Below, one piece after another: positions 29,553 through 38,382 of a DNA stretch of 64,000 nucleotides; positions within the stretch are counted from its first letter, which is position 1; each line of letters begins with the position of its first letter. The translations under genes were made by a program, and so were the position numbers. This stretch comes from Marivirga arenosa. GTDB taxonomy: Bacteria > Bacteroidota > Bacteroidia > Cytophagales > Cyclobacteriaceae. The stretch is taken from contig NZ_CP129968.2 of NCBI RefSeq assembly GCF_030503875.2, positions 2,754,001 to 2,818,000 of the forward strand. The letters run 5' to 3'. The notes under the pieces were generated by a model. It was not told where the DNA came from. It made no database searches and was given only the letters and a program-made list of their open reading frames with translations.

Positions 29553-31484
29553 ATGGCGGATAAAAATTCTCGAAATCAAGAACAGAACAGAAAGCTTAAT
29601 ATTAAAAATTACGTTCGAATTGATTTTAAAACCCTTCAAGGCAGAATTTCTATAGGTTTTATTATAATTGGTGCATTCGCATTGATTATGTTAGTAAGCA
29701 GCAACAGAGCTTGGAAAAACCAAATTGAGGATGGTAAAAATCTAATTGCTTTAAATAAAAACAGTAATACGCTAGTAGCTGAGGTTCAACAATTGGTTGA
29801 TTTAACCACTATTTTAACCTTTCGTTACGTCAGTACAGAAGATGATTTCTACAAAAATGACCTAGAAAGATGGTGGGCTGATGAACTATACCCTAAAGTT
29901 GATGAACTCGATAGCTTAGTAAGAGAATATGGAGACAAAAATGTAATCACTTATACGGAAGAGCTGAAAGAACATCTTCCAAAAATAAAGAAAACCCAAA
30001 AAGAAGCTATTGATAATCTTAACTATTCAATATTGAATAGTGATTCAACGATAGACGATATCTTACATTTAACTTTTTTAAGAGAAAATATTCAAGATAG
30101 ATTACAAATGGCTGAGCAAGAAGCTATTCAAGATATTCAAGACGCAGAAAGAAACATTCCTTTAATGCTTATAATTGAATTCATAATAGCCTCTATTATC
30201 AGTAGCATTATAGCTGTATTTATTATTCGATCAGTTCTGAAAAGAATAAACTTCCTAAAATCAAATATTAGAGAACTTTCTAAAGGTAATCTTCCAGATA
30301 ATTTAGAAGAATCGGAAGATGAAATGAATTCCATTATCAAAGGTATCAATGAATTAATATTTAATTTAAAGGGAATAACCCGATTTGCTGAAGAAGTTGG
30401 TAAAGGTGATTTCAATACGAAAATATCTGTTTTTAATAACGAAGGTCATTTAGGTCAGTCTTTAGCCGACATGCGCAATAAACTGCAAACCGTTGCGGAA
30501 CAGGATAAAAGAAGAGTTTGGTTTAATGAGGGAGTTGCAAAATTTGGGGATATTCTACGTAAAAATGATAGCAGTATAGAGGATCTCTCATCCAGCTTAA
30601 TATCTGAACTAGTAGAATATACGGATTCTATTCAAGGTTCATTATTTATTGTTGATAAAGAAAATGAAAATGATATTAAAATCATTCTTAAGGGAGCTTA
30701 TGCCTACCATCGACAAAAATTCATTGAAAAAGAATTAGCTCCTGGTCAAGGTTTAGTTGGACAATGTTATTTAGAAAAAGAATACATCTATTTATCTGAA
30801 ATACCTGAAAATTATGTTAGCATCCGATCTGGTTTAGGTGAATCATCCCCTACTCACATTTTAATTAGCCCAATGAAATTGAATGAAGAAATATTCGGAA
30901 TAATTGAATTAGCATCATTCCAACCATATGAAGAATATCATATGAATTTCATTGATAAAGTGGGTGAAAGTATTGCCTCAACTATTCAAGGCCTTCAAGT
31001 ATCATTAGAAACTAAAAAGCTTCTTGAAGAGTCTCAAATGAAGGCAGAACAATTACAAGCTCAAGAAGAAGAAATGCGACAAAATGCTGAAGAGCTTGAA
31101 GCTACTCAAGAGGAAATGGAGAGGCAAAGTAAAGAAATGGGGGCCTTTAATCAAGGAGTTCGCGTTTCAACTATGGTAGCTGAATTTAATAAAGAGGGTG
31201 AGATTTTAGATATCAATAATCAATTACAAATTCAAACAGGTTGGAGTAATGACGAAATTATAGGTTTAGATAGAAAGAGGCTAATCATATATGATGAAGA
31301 TATTGATTGGACACAAACTTGGAATAAAATTACAGACAGCATGTCATTGAGTGCTTCTGGCACTTTAATTGGTAAAAGCGGTAATGAAATTCCTATTATT
31401 GCTCATTGTATTCCAGTTTCTGATGAATCAGGTAATACTGCTAAAATTGCGTGTATTTTCATCAAGAAAGAGAATTTTCAATAA
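29553..31484 (+). CDS. HAMP-GAF-PAS membrane sensor protein lacking an output domain
   Basis: 643 residues. A first membrane helix (about 31-50) and a second (about 200-226) enclose a helical extracytoplasmic domain of about 150 residues (four-helix-bundle type). A HAMP region follows (ELSKGNLPDNLEES, GKGDFNTKISVF), then a GAF domain (about 335-485: SLISELVEYTDSIQGSLF, PGQGLVGQCYLEKEYIYL), a Gln/Glu coiled coil (about 490-532) and a PAS domain to the end (VSTMVAEFNKEGEILDINN). There is no histidine kinase, methyl-accepting, GGDEF or phosphatase domain, and the frame closes cleanly. It may signal through a partner. It precedes the DNA ligase gene by 43 bases but a functional tie is not evident. 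Confidence 0.85.
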   Translation: MADKNSRNQEQNRKLNIKNYVRIDFKTLQGRISIGFIIIGAFALIMLVSSNRAWKNQIEDGKNLIALNKNSNTLVAEVQQLVDLTTILTFRYVSTEDDFYKNDLERWWADELYPKVDELDSLVREYGDKNVITYTEELKEHLPKIKKTQKEAIDNLNYSILNSDSTIDDILHLTFLRENIQDRLQMAEQEAIQDIQDAERNIPLMLIIEFIIASIISSIIAVFIIRSVLKRINFLKSNIRELSKGNLPDNLEESEDEMNSIIKGINELIFNLKGITRFAEEVGKGDFNTKISVFNNEGHLGQSLADMRNKLQTVAEQDKRRVWFNEGVAKFGDILRKNDSSIEDLSSSLISELVEYTDSIQGSLFIVDKENENDIKIILKGAYAYHRQKFIEKELAPGQGLVGQCYLEKEYIYLSEIPENYVSIRSGLGESSPTHILISPMKLNEEIFGIIELASFQPYEEYHMNFIDKVGESIASTIQGLQVSLETKKLLEESQMKAEQLQAQEEEMRQNAEELEATQEEMERQSKEMGAFNQGVRVSTMVAEFNKEGEILDINNQLQIQTGWSNDEIIGLDRKRLIIYDEDIDWTQTWNKITDSMSLSASGTLIGKSGNEIPIIAHCIPVSDESGNTAKIACIFIKKENFQ

Positions 31485-31527
31485 CATTATAATTTAATGC
31501 TGGTTATAATTCTTTAAAGCTATAGCC

Positions 31528-33129
31528 TTGAAAGAATTTTCGAAACTCATTACGGCATTAGATCAAACCAACAAGACAAACGATAAAGTTGAGGCGCTAA
31601 AGCATTATTTCAAAAGGGCTGAGGACCATGATAAAATATGGACTTTGGCACTTTTTACTCATCGTAGACCCAAAAGAGCAGTCAAAACATCCTTACTAAA
31701 AGCATGGGTAATGGAATGGACCTCCATACCTGAATGGCTTTTTCAGGAATCTTATCATGTAGTGGGTGATTTAGCTGAAACAATCTCACTTCTACTGGCT
31801 AATATAGATTGTAAATCTAATGCTGAGGATAAACCCCTCACCTATTATATCAACACTTTGAACAGAATCAGAAATGAAGATCTGATTGAAAAAAAACAAG
31901 TATTATATACTCTTTATCAAGAATTAGATCAACAAGAGAGATTTGTATTCACAAAAATCATGACAGGTGGCTGGCGAGTTGGTGTATCTCAAAACTTAAT
32001 TACTAAAGCACTTAGTGAAACTTACAATATAGATAAAACTATTATTGCTCACAGATTAATGGGAGATTGGTCTCCAGAAAAATTAAGTTTTGAAGAACTG
32101 ATATTTGAAGAAAATAGCAAAGATTTAGCATCAAGGCCCTACCCTTTTTATTTGGCACACCCAATTGAAACCAATGAAATAAAAGAAAAGCTAAAACCGG
32201 AAGAATGGCAAGCAGAATGGAAATGGGACGGTATAAGAGGCCAAATCATTAAACGAAAGGAGGAAGTTTTCATATGGAGCAGAGGGGAAGAGTTAATCAC
32301 TGATAAATTTCCAGAACTAAAAGAGATGGCCAACCAATTACCAAATGGTACTGTTCTAGACGGAGAAATCACTGCATTTGAAAATGGCGAACCTTTATCT
32401 TTTGCAGTTTTACAAACAAGGATTGGACGCAAAAATGTCACTAAGAATCTATTAAAAAAGGCTCCTGTTGTTTTTATCAGTTACGACTTAATTGAGTTTA
32501 ACGGGCTGGATTATAGAAATCGACCACTTAATACTAGAAAAGCTGAATTAGATAATATCATTCAGCAAACATCAGATAGTCGGCTAATCAGTTCTGAAAG
32601 TTTAAGGTTTGATAATTGGAGTGAATTAGAGGAGATTAGAAAAAAATCTCGTTCAGTAAAAACTGAAGGCATTATGCTAAAAAACCTAGATTCCGTTTAT
32701 GAAGCTGGTAGAAAAAGAGGAAGCTGGTGGAAATGGAAAATTGCTCCATTAACTATAGATGGCGTAATGATTTATGCCCAAAAAGGACATGGCAGAAGAG
32801 CAGATTTATATTCAGATTACACATTGGCTGTTTGGCATGAGGATGAATTAATACCTTTCGCTAAAGCCTATTCTGGACTGACAGATGCCGAAATGAAAAA
32901 AGTTGATTCTTTTGTCAAAAAAAATACAAAAGAAAAGTTTGGTCCTGTCAGAACTGTGAAACCTGCATTGGTTTTTGAAATAGCATTCGAGGGCATTCAA
33001 GAATCAAAGCGACATAAATCAGGTATTGCTCTACGCTTTCCAAGAATCAAAAGATGGAGAAAAGACAAATCCATATCTGAAGCTAATAAACTCATTGATT
33101 TACAGGAATTATTAGAAAAATATGGATGA
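31528..33129 (+). CDS. ATP-dependent DNA ligase of the ligase-associated DNA damage response cluster
   Basis: 533 residues starting with TTG at 31528; the next Met is some 60 codons in. An N-terminal ligase DNA-binding domain (HDKIWTLALFTHRRPKRAV, MTGGWRVGVSQNLI) leads to the nucleotidyltransferase domain: motif I EWKWDGIRGQ with adenylated Lys232, motif III LDGEITAFENG, motif IV KTEGIMLKN and motif V WWKWKIAPL, then an OB domain. It matches the PP_1105/TIGR04120 family, which works with an Lhr-Core helicase, PdeM nuclease and an MBL-fold exonuclease in repair of DNA crosslink or other damage. It overlaps the helicase gene by 8 bases. Confidence 0.93.
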   Translation: MKEFSKLITALDQTNKTNDKVEALKHYFKRAEDHDKIWTLALFTHRRPKRAVKTSLLKAWVMEWTSIPEWLFQESYHVVGDLAETISLLLANIDCKSNAEDKPLTYYINTLNRIRNEDLIEKKQVLYTLYQELDQQERFVFTKIMTGGWRVGVSQNLITKALSETYNIDKTIIAHRLMGDWSPEKLSFEELIFEENSKDLASRPYPFYLAHPIETNEIKEKLKPEEWQAEWKWDGIRGQIIKRKEEVFIWSRGEELITDKFPELKEMANQLPNGTVLDGEITAFENGEPLSFAVLQTRIGRKNVTKNLLKKAPVVFISYDLIEFNGLDYRNRPLNTRKAELDNIIQQTSDSRLISSESLRFDNWSELEEIRKKSRSVKTEGIMLKNLDSVYEAGRKRGSWWKWKIAPLTIDGVMIYAQKGHGRRADLYSDYTLAVWHEDELIPFAKAYSGLTDAEMKKVDSFVKKNTKEKFGPVRTVKPALVFEIAFEGIQESKRHKSGIALRFPRIKRWRKDKSISEANKLIDLQELLEKYG

Positions 33130-35548
33130 TCAATTGAAAGCTGGAATTAATTGGTTTAAGAAAAAAGGTTGGGACCCTTTTGCTTTTCAATTGGAAACAT
33201 GGAAACACTTCATTGATGGTAATTCTGGCCTACTTAATGCGCCAACTGGCAGTGGAAAAACCTATGCAATCTGGATTGGCTATTTACTTTCCAACTTAAA
33301 TAAAAAACCAAAAAAGGGATTGAAGTTTTTATGGGTTTTACCTTTAAGAGCACTTTCAAAGGATATTCAATCTGCAATTCACGAAGCTGCTTATGATTTT
33401 GGTTTTGATTGGAAAATTGAAATACGAACAGGTGATACGTCAACTAAAGATAGAAAACGACAAAAAACAAGCCCTCCTGATTGCCTAATCACTACTCCTG
33501 AAAGTTTGCATCTACTTTTGAGTCAAAAAAATTCTACCAGCTATTTTAAAAATCTTGAAGCCTTGGTAGTAGATGAATGGCACGAATTATTAGGAAGTAA
33601 AAGAGGTGTTCAGGTAGAATTAGCTCTATCATCATTTAAAGCTTTCAGCAAAAGCAAACTTAAAATATGGGGGATCTCAGCCACTATAGGTAATCTACCT
33701 GAAGCTCAAAAAGTATTGCTTGGACCTAATAATTCAGATGGTATTTTCATCAGTGCAAAACTTGATAAAGAAATAAAAATTGAATCCATACTTCCCGATG
33801 AAGTAGAAAAATATCCATGGGCGGGACACTTAGGAATAAAACTCATTGATAAAGTTCTACCCATAATAAATGAGAATAAAACTACTTTAATATTTACAAA
33901 TACGAGATCCCAAACTGAAATATGGTATCAACAATTACTGAATAAAGATCCTAATCTAGCTGGAGCTATTGCCATGCATCATGGCTCATTAAATAATCAA
34001 ATCAGAACTTGGGTAGAAGAAGCTTTGCATTCTGGCCAGATAAAAGTTGTGGTTTGTACTTCCAGTTTGGATTTAGGTGTTGATTTCAGACCAGTTGATA
34101 CCATTATTCAGGTTGGTGGACCAAAAGGAGTAGCAAGATTTGCACAACGAGCTGGGAGAAGTGGGCATAGGCCAGGTGAAATCAGTAAAATATACTTCCT
34201 TCCTACTCACTCTTTAGAACTAATTGAAGGTGCGGCTTTAAGATCAGCCATTAAACAAAAGGATTTCGAAGCTAGAATCCCTATTAAAATGGCTTTGGAT
34301 GTACTGCTTCAATTTATGACCACTTTAGCAGTAAGTGATGGTTTTGATGCAGATAAGTTATTTAAGCAAATTACAGAAATCTATTGTTATCAAGACTTAT
34401 CCAAAAAAGAATGGAATTGGTTATTAGACTTTTTAAAAACAGGTGGTAAAAGCTTATCAGCTTATGATGAATATCAAAAAACTACAGAAGAAAATGGCCT
34501 TATTAAAGTGACAAACAGAAGAATTGCAATGCGCCATAGGTTATCCATTGGTACCATAGTAGGCGATCAGGTATTAAATGTAAAATATGTAAAAGGAGGT
34601 CATTTAGGAACAATAGAAGAGTATTTCATCAGCAAACTTAAAGTTGGTGACACTTTTTGGTTTTCTGGTAAAGCATTGGAATATGTTAGACTAAAAGATA
34701 TGACAGTTCAAGTAAAGAAAAGTAAAAGGAAAACCGGCTTAATTCCCCAGTGGATGGGTGGTAGAATGCCATTATCTTCACAACTGTCACTACATATAAA
34801 GGAAAAACTTGAAAAAATAAAAAACAATCAATTAGATGAAATAGAATTATCTACAATACAACCTCTAATAAATAGACAACTAGAACTATCCGTCATTCCA
34901 AACAAAGACGAATTGTTAATAGAATCTGTAAAATCAAAAGAAGGTTTCCACATATTCATATTTCCTTTTGAGGGGCGATTTATACATGAGGTAATGGCCG
35001 GACTTATTGCCTACAGGATAAGTGTTTCTCAACCCATTACATTTTCCATTGCAATGAATGATTATGGCTTTGAATTACTCACGGATGAAGAATTTGATTT
35101 TGAAGAAATGTTATCACTTGACTTATTTTCACTAAACAATATTAAAGAAGATATTATGCTGGGAATAAATGAAACAGAGATGGCTAAAAGAAAATTTAGA
35201 GATATAGCTTCAATATCGGGCATGATTTTTAAAGGGTTTCCAGGAAAGAATATAAAGGAAAAACACATTCAAGCTTCCTCTTCTATTTTATATGATGTTT
35301 TTACTGAATATGAACCTGAAAATCTGTTGTTAAAGCAAGCTCATAAAGAAGTAGTTGAGCAACAATTGGAGGAAGAAAGATTAATTGAATCGATGCGGAA
35401 AATCAATCAACAAAAAATAATTTATAACAAAACTTTAAAACCCTCACCTTTTGCATTCCCTATTATGGTGGATCGATTAAGGGAAAAATTTTCAACAGAA
35501 AGTCTGGAAGAAAGAGTGGCGAAAATGCAGATACAATTAGAAAATTAA
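33122..35548 (+). CDS. Ligase-associated DEXH-box DNA helicase (Lhr-Core)
   Basis: 808 residues. Superfamily 2 motifs: Walker A APTGSGKT (Lys46), TTPESLHLLL, box II DEWH (151-154), SATIGN, TRSQTEIWY, TSSLDLGVDFRP and QRAGRSGHRPGE. The Lhr-type winged-helix and core domains follow. It is the DNA-translocating 3'-to-5' helicase partner of the ligase. The ATG lies inside the last codons of the ligase gene, so the two are translationally coupled. The next repair gene pdeM is separated from it by a DUF2147 gene. Confidence 0.93.
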   Translation: MDDQLKAGINWFKKKGWDPFAFQLETWKHFIDGNSGLLNAPTGSGKTYAIWIGYLLSNLNKKPKKGLKFLWVLPLRALSKDIQSAIHEAAYDFGFDWKIEIRTGDTSTKDRKRQKTSPPDCLITTPESLHLLLSQKNSTSYFKNLEALVVDEWHELLGSKRGVQVELALSSFKAFSKSKLKIWGISATIGNLPEAQKVLLGPNNSDGIFISAKLDKEIKIESILPDEVEKYPWAGHLGIKLIDKVLPIINENKTTLIFTNTRSQTEIWYQQLLNKDPNLAGAIAMHHGSLNNQIRTWVEEALHSGQIKVVVCTSSLDLGVDFRPVDTIIQVGGPKGVARFAQRAGRSGHRPGEISKIYFLPTHSLELIEGAALRSAIKQKDFEARIPIKMALDVLLQFMTTLAVSDGFDADKLFKQITEIYCYQDLSKKEWNWLLDFLKTGGKSLSAYDEYQKTTEENGLIKVTNRRIAMRHRLSIGTIVGDQVLNVKYVKGGHLGTIEEYFISKLKVGDTFWFSGKALEYVRLKDMTVQVKKSKRKTGLIPQWMGGRMPLSSQLSLHIKEKLEKIKNNQLDEIELSTIQPLINRQLELSVIPNKDELLIESVKSKEGFHIFIFPFEGRFIHEVMAGLIAYRISVSQPITFSIAMNDYGFELLTDEEFDFEEMLSLDLFSLNNIKEDIMLGINETEMAKRKFRDIASISGMIFKGFPGKNIKEKHIQASSSILYDVFTEYEPENLLLKQAHKEVVEQQLEEERLIESMRKINQQKIIYNKTLKPSPFAFPIMVDRLREKFSTESLEERVAKMQIQLEN

Positions 35549-35591
35549 TAATTTTAACTTTAGATTTGAAGGCTGTAATATTTAAAATAAA

Positions 35592-36023
35592 ATGAAGAGA
35601 TTTACATTACTATTAGTATTTATAGGGATAAGTTTCACTGCAATATCACAATCCGTTGTCACTGGAAAGTGGAAAACAATTGATGATGAGACAGGAAAAG
35701 AAAAAAGTATTGTTGAGATATATGAAAAAGATGGAGAGCTTTATGGAAAAATTTTAAAAATATTTACCGAACCTAATGAAGATCAGGACCCTATTTGTGA
35801 TAAATGTTCTGGTGACAGAAAAAATAAAAAAATCATAGGAATGGAAATCATTCGTGATATGGAATGGGATGCAGATGATGAAGAATGGGAAGACGGTGAA
35901 ATTCTTGATCCTGAAGATGGAAAAACTTATGATTGTGTAATCTGGAGAGAGGGTGATGATCTTAAAGTAAGAGGATATGTAGCCTTTTTCTATAGAACTC
36001 AAACTTGGAAAAAAGCAGACTAA
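35592..36023 (+). CDS. DUF2147 exported protein inserted in the repair cluster
   Basis: 143 residues with a signal peptide (MKRFTLLLVFIGISFTAIS). The mature part is the DUF2147 lipocalin-like domain: VVTGKWKTIDDETGKEKSIV, ICDKCSGDRKNK, GMEIIRDMEWD, GEILDPEDGKTYDC and GYVAFFYRTQTW. DUF2147 proteins are periplasmic or outer-membrane associated and of unknown function. Its position between Lhr-Core and pdeM, with 43 and 4 bases of spacing, looks like an insertion into a cytoplasmic repair operon. The four-base gap suggests that it is cotranslated with pdeM. Confidence 0.88.
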   Translation: MKRFTLLLVFIGISFTAISQSVVTGKWKTIDDETGKEKSIVEIYEKDGELYGKILKIFTEPNEDQDPICDKCSGDRKNKKIIGMEIIRDMEWDADDEEWEDGEILDPEDGKTYDCVIWREGDDLKVRGYVAFFYRTQTWKKAD

Positions 36024-36027
36024 TCAT

Positions 36028-36687
36028 TTGATATTAAAAGTAGTAGGCAAAGAATTAGAACTTTCAGAAGACCGAGTTATTTTTTGGTCCGATAAAGAAG
36101 TATTATTTATTGCGGACTTACATATAGGCAAAACCAGTCATTTTAGAAAATCTGGAATTGCTATTCCCACTGGAATTATTGACGCTGAAATAGCAAGACT
36201 TGAAGCTTTAATTAAAAAGTATCACCCTAAAAGAGTTTTCTTTTTGGGTGATTTATTTCATAGCGATTTAAATCATGAATGGACTCTATTTGATCATTTC
36301 TTAAATCGTAATTCTACAGTTGAATTTATTCTTATTAAAGGCAATCATGACATTCTTCCAAAAGCTATCTATGATCAAAGTATTTTGATTATAGAAGAAG
36401 AGCCATTTCAATTAGATTCATTTATTTTAAGTCATCATCCATTAATAAAATCTCAACTAAAAGAGGGTTATATTAATCTTTGCGGACATATACATCCAGG
36501 CCTTTCTATAAAAACTAAAGGAAGATCCTACCTAAAACTACCTTGTTTTTATCATAAAAAAAATCAATTGATATTACCTGCATTTGGTAAATTAACTGGA
36601 TTAGCCAAAATCAGTCCTTCAAAAGAAGAGACTGTTTTTGTAACACTTAATAATTCGGTTAAAGAAATAAAATTAAACAAACATTAA
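36028..36687 (+). CDS. pdeM: Ligase-associated DNA damage response endonuclease PdeM
   Basis: 219-residue Mn-dependent metallophosphoesterase. Metal motifs: FIADLHIGKTSHFRK, FLGDLFHSD, IKGNHDILP, LSHHPL and CGHIHPGLS. This set and the GIAIPTG segment match the TIGR04123/PdeM family that acts with the ligase and Lhr-Core helicase. The start must be TTG at 36028, because no Met occurs before the first metal motif. The MBL-fold exonuclease (TIGR04122) that completes the cluster in other bacteria is absent from this window. Confidence 0.92.
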   Translation: MILKVVGKELELSEDRVIFWSDKEVLFIADLHIGKTSHFRKSGIAIPTGIIDAEIARLEALIKKYHPKRVFFLGDLFHSDLNHEWTLFDHFLNRNSTVEFILIKGNHDILPKAIYDQSILIIEEEPFQLDSFILSHHPLIKSQLKEGYINLCGHIHPGLSIKTKGRSYLKLPCFYHKKNQLILPAFGKLTGLAKISPSKEETVFVTLNNSVKEIKLNKH

Positions 36688-36836
36688 CTTTCCGTTCATT
36701 AATTTCAAATTATCTGAAACTATTGAATTGTAATGTATTCGCTGTTTTTATATTCAATTATTTATAATTTTTTCCGTATAATTATAATTATTTAAAAATC
36801 TTGGGGTTACCTAAAAGCCTTAAGAAGTATTAACAA

Positions 36837-37382
36837 ATGAAATTAACTGACGAACAAGTACTAAACCGCATCAAATTAGGCGATGAATCTGCTTTAGATT
36901 ATCTCTACAAGCAGCATTATAAAATGATGCTTAGGATGGTTCTCAGAAATAATGGTTCAGAGCAAGAGGCTTTGGACATCTTCCAAGATGCCTTAATTGT
37001 ATTTTGGCAAAAAGCAATGGATGAAAAATTTACGCTAACTTCAAAAATAAGTACTTACTTATTTAGTATATGTAAGAACTTATGGAGAAAAGAATTAGAT
37101 AGAAAGAAAAATTTTGAAGAAAGCGATAAAGAAGAAAGCGAGCATAACCAATTTGAAAATCAAGAAATGGTTAAAATAATTCATGAATGTATTAATGAAT
37201 TAGGAGACTCGTGTAAACAAATATTAAACTATCACTATTTTGATGGTCTGTCAATGGATCAAATAGCTAAAAAAATGGGACTGGCTAATAGTGATACAGC
37301 TAAAACAAAAAGGTATAAATGTAAAAAAAGACTGGATGATCTTATCAGATCAAGATATCAGGCCAGCGACTTTTTAGACTAA
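36837..37382 (+). CDS. ECF-type RNA polymerase sigma factor
   Basis: 181 residues with sigma region 2 (ALDYLYKQHYKMMLRMVL, ALDIFQDALIVFWQKAM) and region 4 (CKQILNYHYFDGLSMDQIAKKMGL...AKTKRYKCKKRL). No region 3, so an alternative sigma of the ECF class. It lies 5 bases upstream of a single-pass membrane protein that is the probable anti-sigma factor. The target promoters are unknown. A 149-base AT-rich leader precedes it. Confidence 0.92.
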   Translation: MKLTDEQVLNRIKLGDESALDYLYKQHYKMMLRMVLRNNGSEQEALDIFQDALIVFWQKAMDEKFTLTSKISTYLFSICKNLWRKELDRKKNFEESDKEESEHNQFENQEMVKIIHECINELGDSCKQILNYHYFDGLSMDQIAKKMGLANSDTAKTKRYKCKKRLDDLIRSRYQASDFLD

Positions 37383-37387
37383 CAATT

Positions 37388-38266
37388 ATGAGTGAAATCA
37401 ATTACTTTCGCTTAATCGAAGCATATTTTGAGGGGACTATCTCCCCTAATGAGAAAGCTATGCTTGAAGCAAAAATTGAATCTGATCCGCTAGTAAAAGC
37501 TGAATTTGATTTACAAAAAAACATCATTCAAGGAATAGCTAATACACGAAAACTAGAATTGAAATCAAGATTAGCTTCAATTGATTTACCTACAACTGCT
37601 GGAGTTTTAGGTGGAAGTGGAGTTAAATGGCTAGCAGGCACTATTACTGGAGTAACTTTATTTGGTAGTGTTCTTTATTGGTCACTTTACAATTTTAATG
37701 AAGTGATTAAACCACTTGACATCAATGTTGCTCAAGCTATGGAATTTAAAAGTCCAAAATTTGATGAAATCCCAACAGTTCAAAGAGAAATCACAAGTAC
37801 TCCAAAAAATATAGCTGAAAAACCAAGTTCAATAGAGCTTGTTGAAGAAAAAATTAAAGAAGAAGAGAGAAAAGAAAATACTGCTAAGGTAAAACCACAG
37901 TCTTTAATTTCTTATGAAGACGACAAAATATTTTCTGAGCATAATGAAGAGGAAATAGAGAATATCTCTAGTAAGGATATTGCGCTTAATAGAGCTGACA
38001 AGACTGAAATACAATTATTTGAAGGAATTGATTCTCAAGACAATTTCCATTACAGATATTATAACTCTAAGCTTTATTTATATGGGGACTTCAAAAAGAT
38101 GCCTTACCAAATCATTGAGTTAAATGATAAAGGAAGGAAACAATTGTTCCTAAGCTATAATCAGGATGTATTTATTATAAAAGATAATACAACGGATATA
38201 ACACCATTATCAAAACTTGATGATGAATTATTAAAAATGGAAATAGACCTAATTCTAGAAGATTAA
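37388..38266 (+). CDS. Probable membrane anti-sigma factor
   Basis: 292 residues. The N-terminal 60 (YFRLIEAYFEGTISPNEKAML, DPLVKAEFDLQKNIIQGI) resemble the short cytoplasmic anti-sigma helical region of Bacteroidota ECF partners. One membrane helix is at about 76-100 (VKWLAGTITGVTLFGSVLYW). The long periplasmic part has a Glu/Lys-rich segment and a C-terminal strand-rich region (FHYRYYNSKLYLYGDFKKM). There is no zinc-binding HxxxCxxC. The role is inferred from the 5-base spacing to the sigma gene and the topology. Confidence 0.8.
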   Translation: MSEINYFRLIEAYFEGTISPNEKAMLEAKIESDPLVKAEFDLQKNIIQGIANTRKLELKSRLASIDLPTTAGVLGGSGVKWLAGTITGVTLFGSVLYWSLYNFNEVIKPLDINVAQAMEFKSPKFDEIPTVQREITSTPKNIAEKPSSIELVEEKIKEEERKENTAKVKPQSLISYEDDKIFSEHNEEEIENISSKDIALNRADKTEIQLFEGIDSQDNFHYRYYNSKLYLYGDFKKMPYQIIELNDKGRKQLFLSYNQDVFIIKDNTTDITPLSKLDDELLKMEIDLILED

Positions 38267-38292
38267 CTACTAGGTTTAAACAATAATAAATG

Positions 38293-38326
38293 AGGCTTTT
38301 CAATTTTTGGAAAGCCTTTTTTGTTT
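38293..38326 (+). terminator. Rho-independent terminator after the anti-sigma gene
   Basis: 7-9-bp stem (38293-38299 with 38311-38317, extendable by a G-T and a C-G pair), then a T run. Confidence 0.85.
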
Positions 38327-38363
38327 TTATATCAAATTAATAAGCTAAGCATAAATAAATTCT

Positions 38364-38371
38364 TATTTTTG
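38364..38371 (+). promoter_or_regulatory. -7 box TATTTTTG directly upstream of ftsX
   Basis: Consensus TAnnTTTG element ending only 11 bases before the ftsX ATG, so the 5' leader would be just a few bases. No clear -33 box. Confidence 0.5.
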
Positions 38372-38382
38372 GGCTTTGATTT

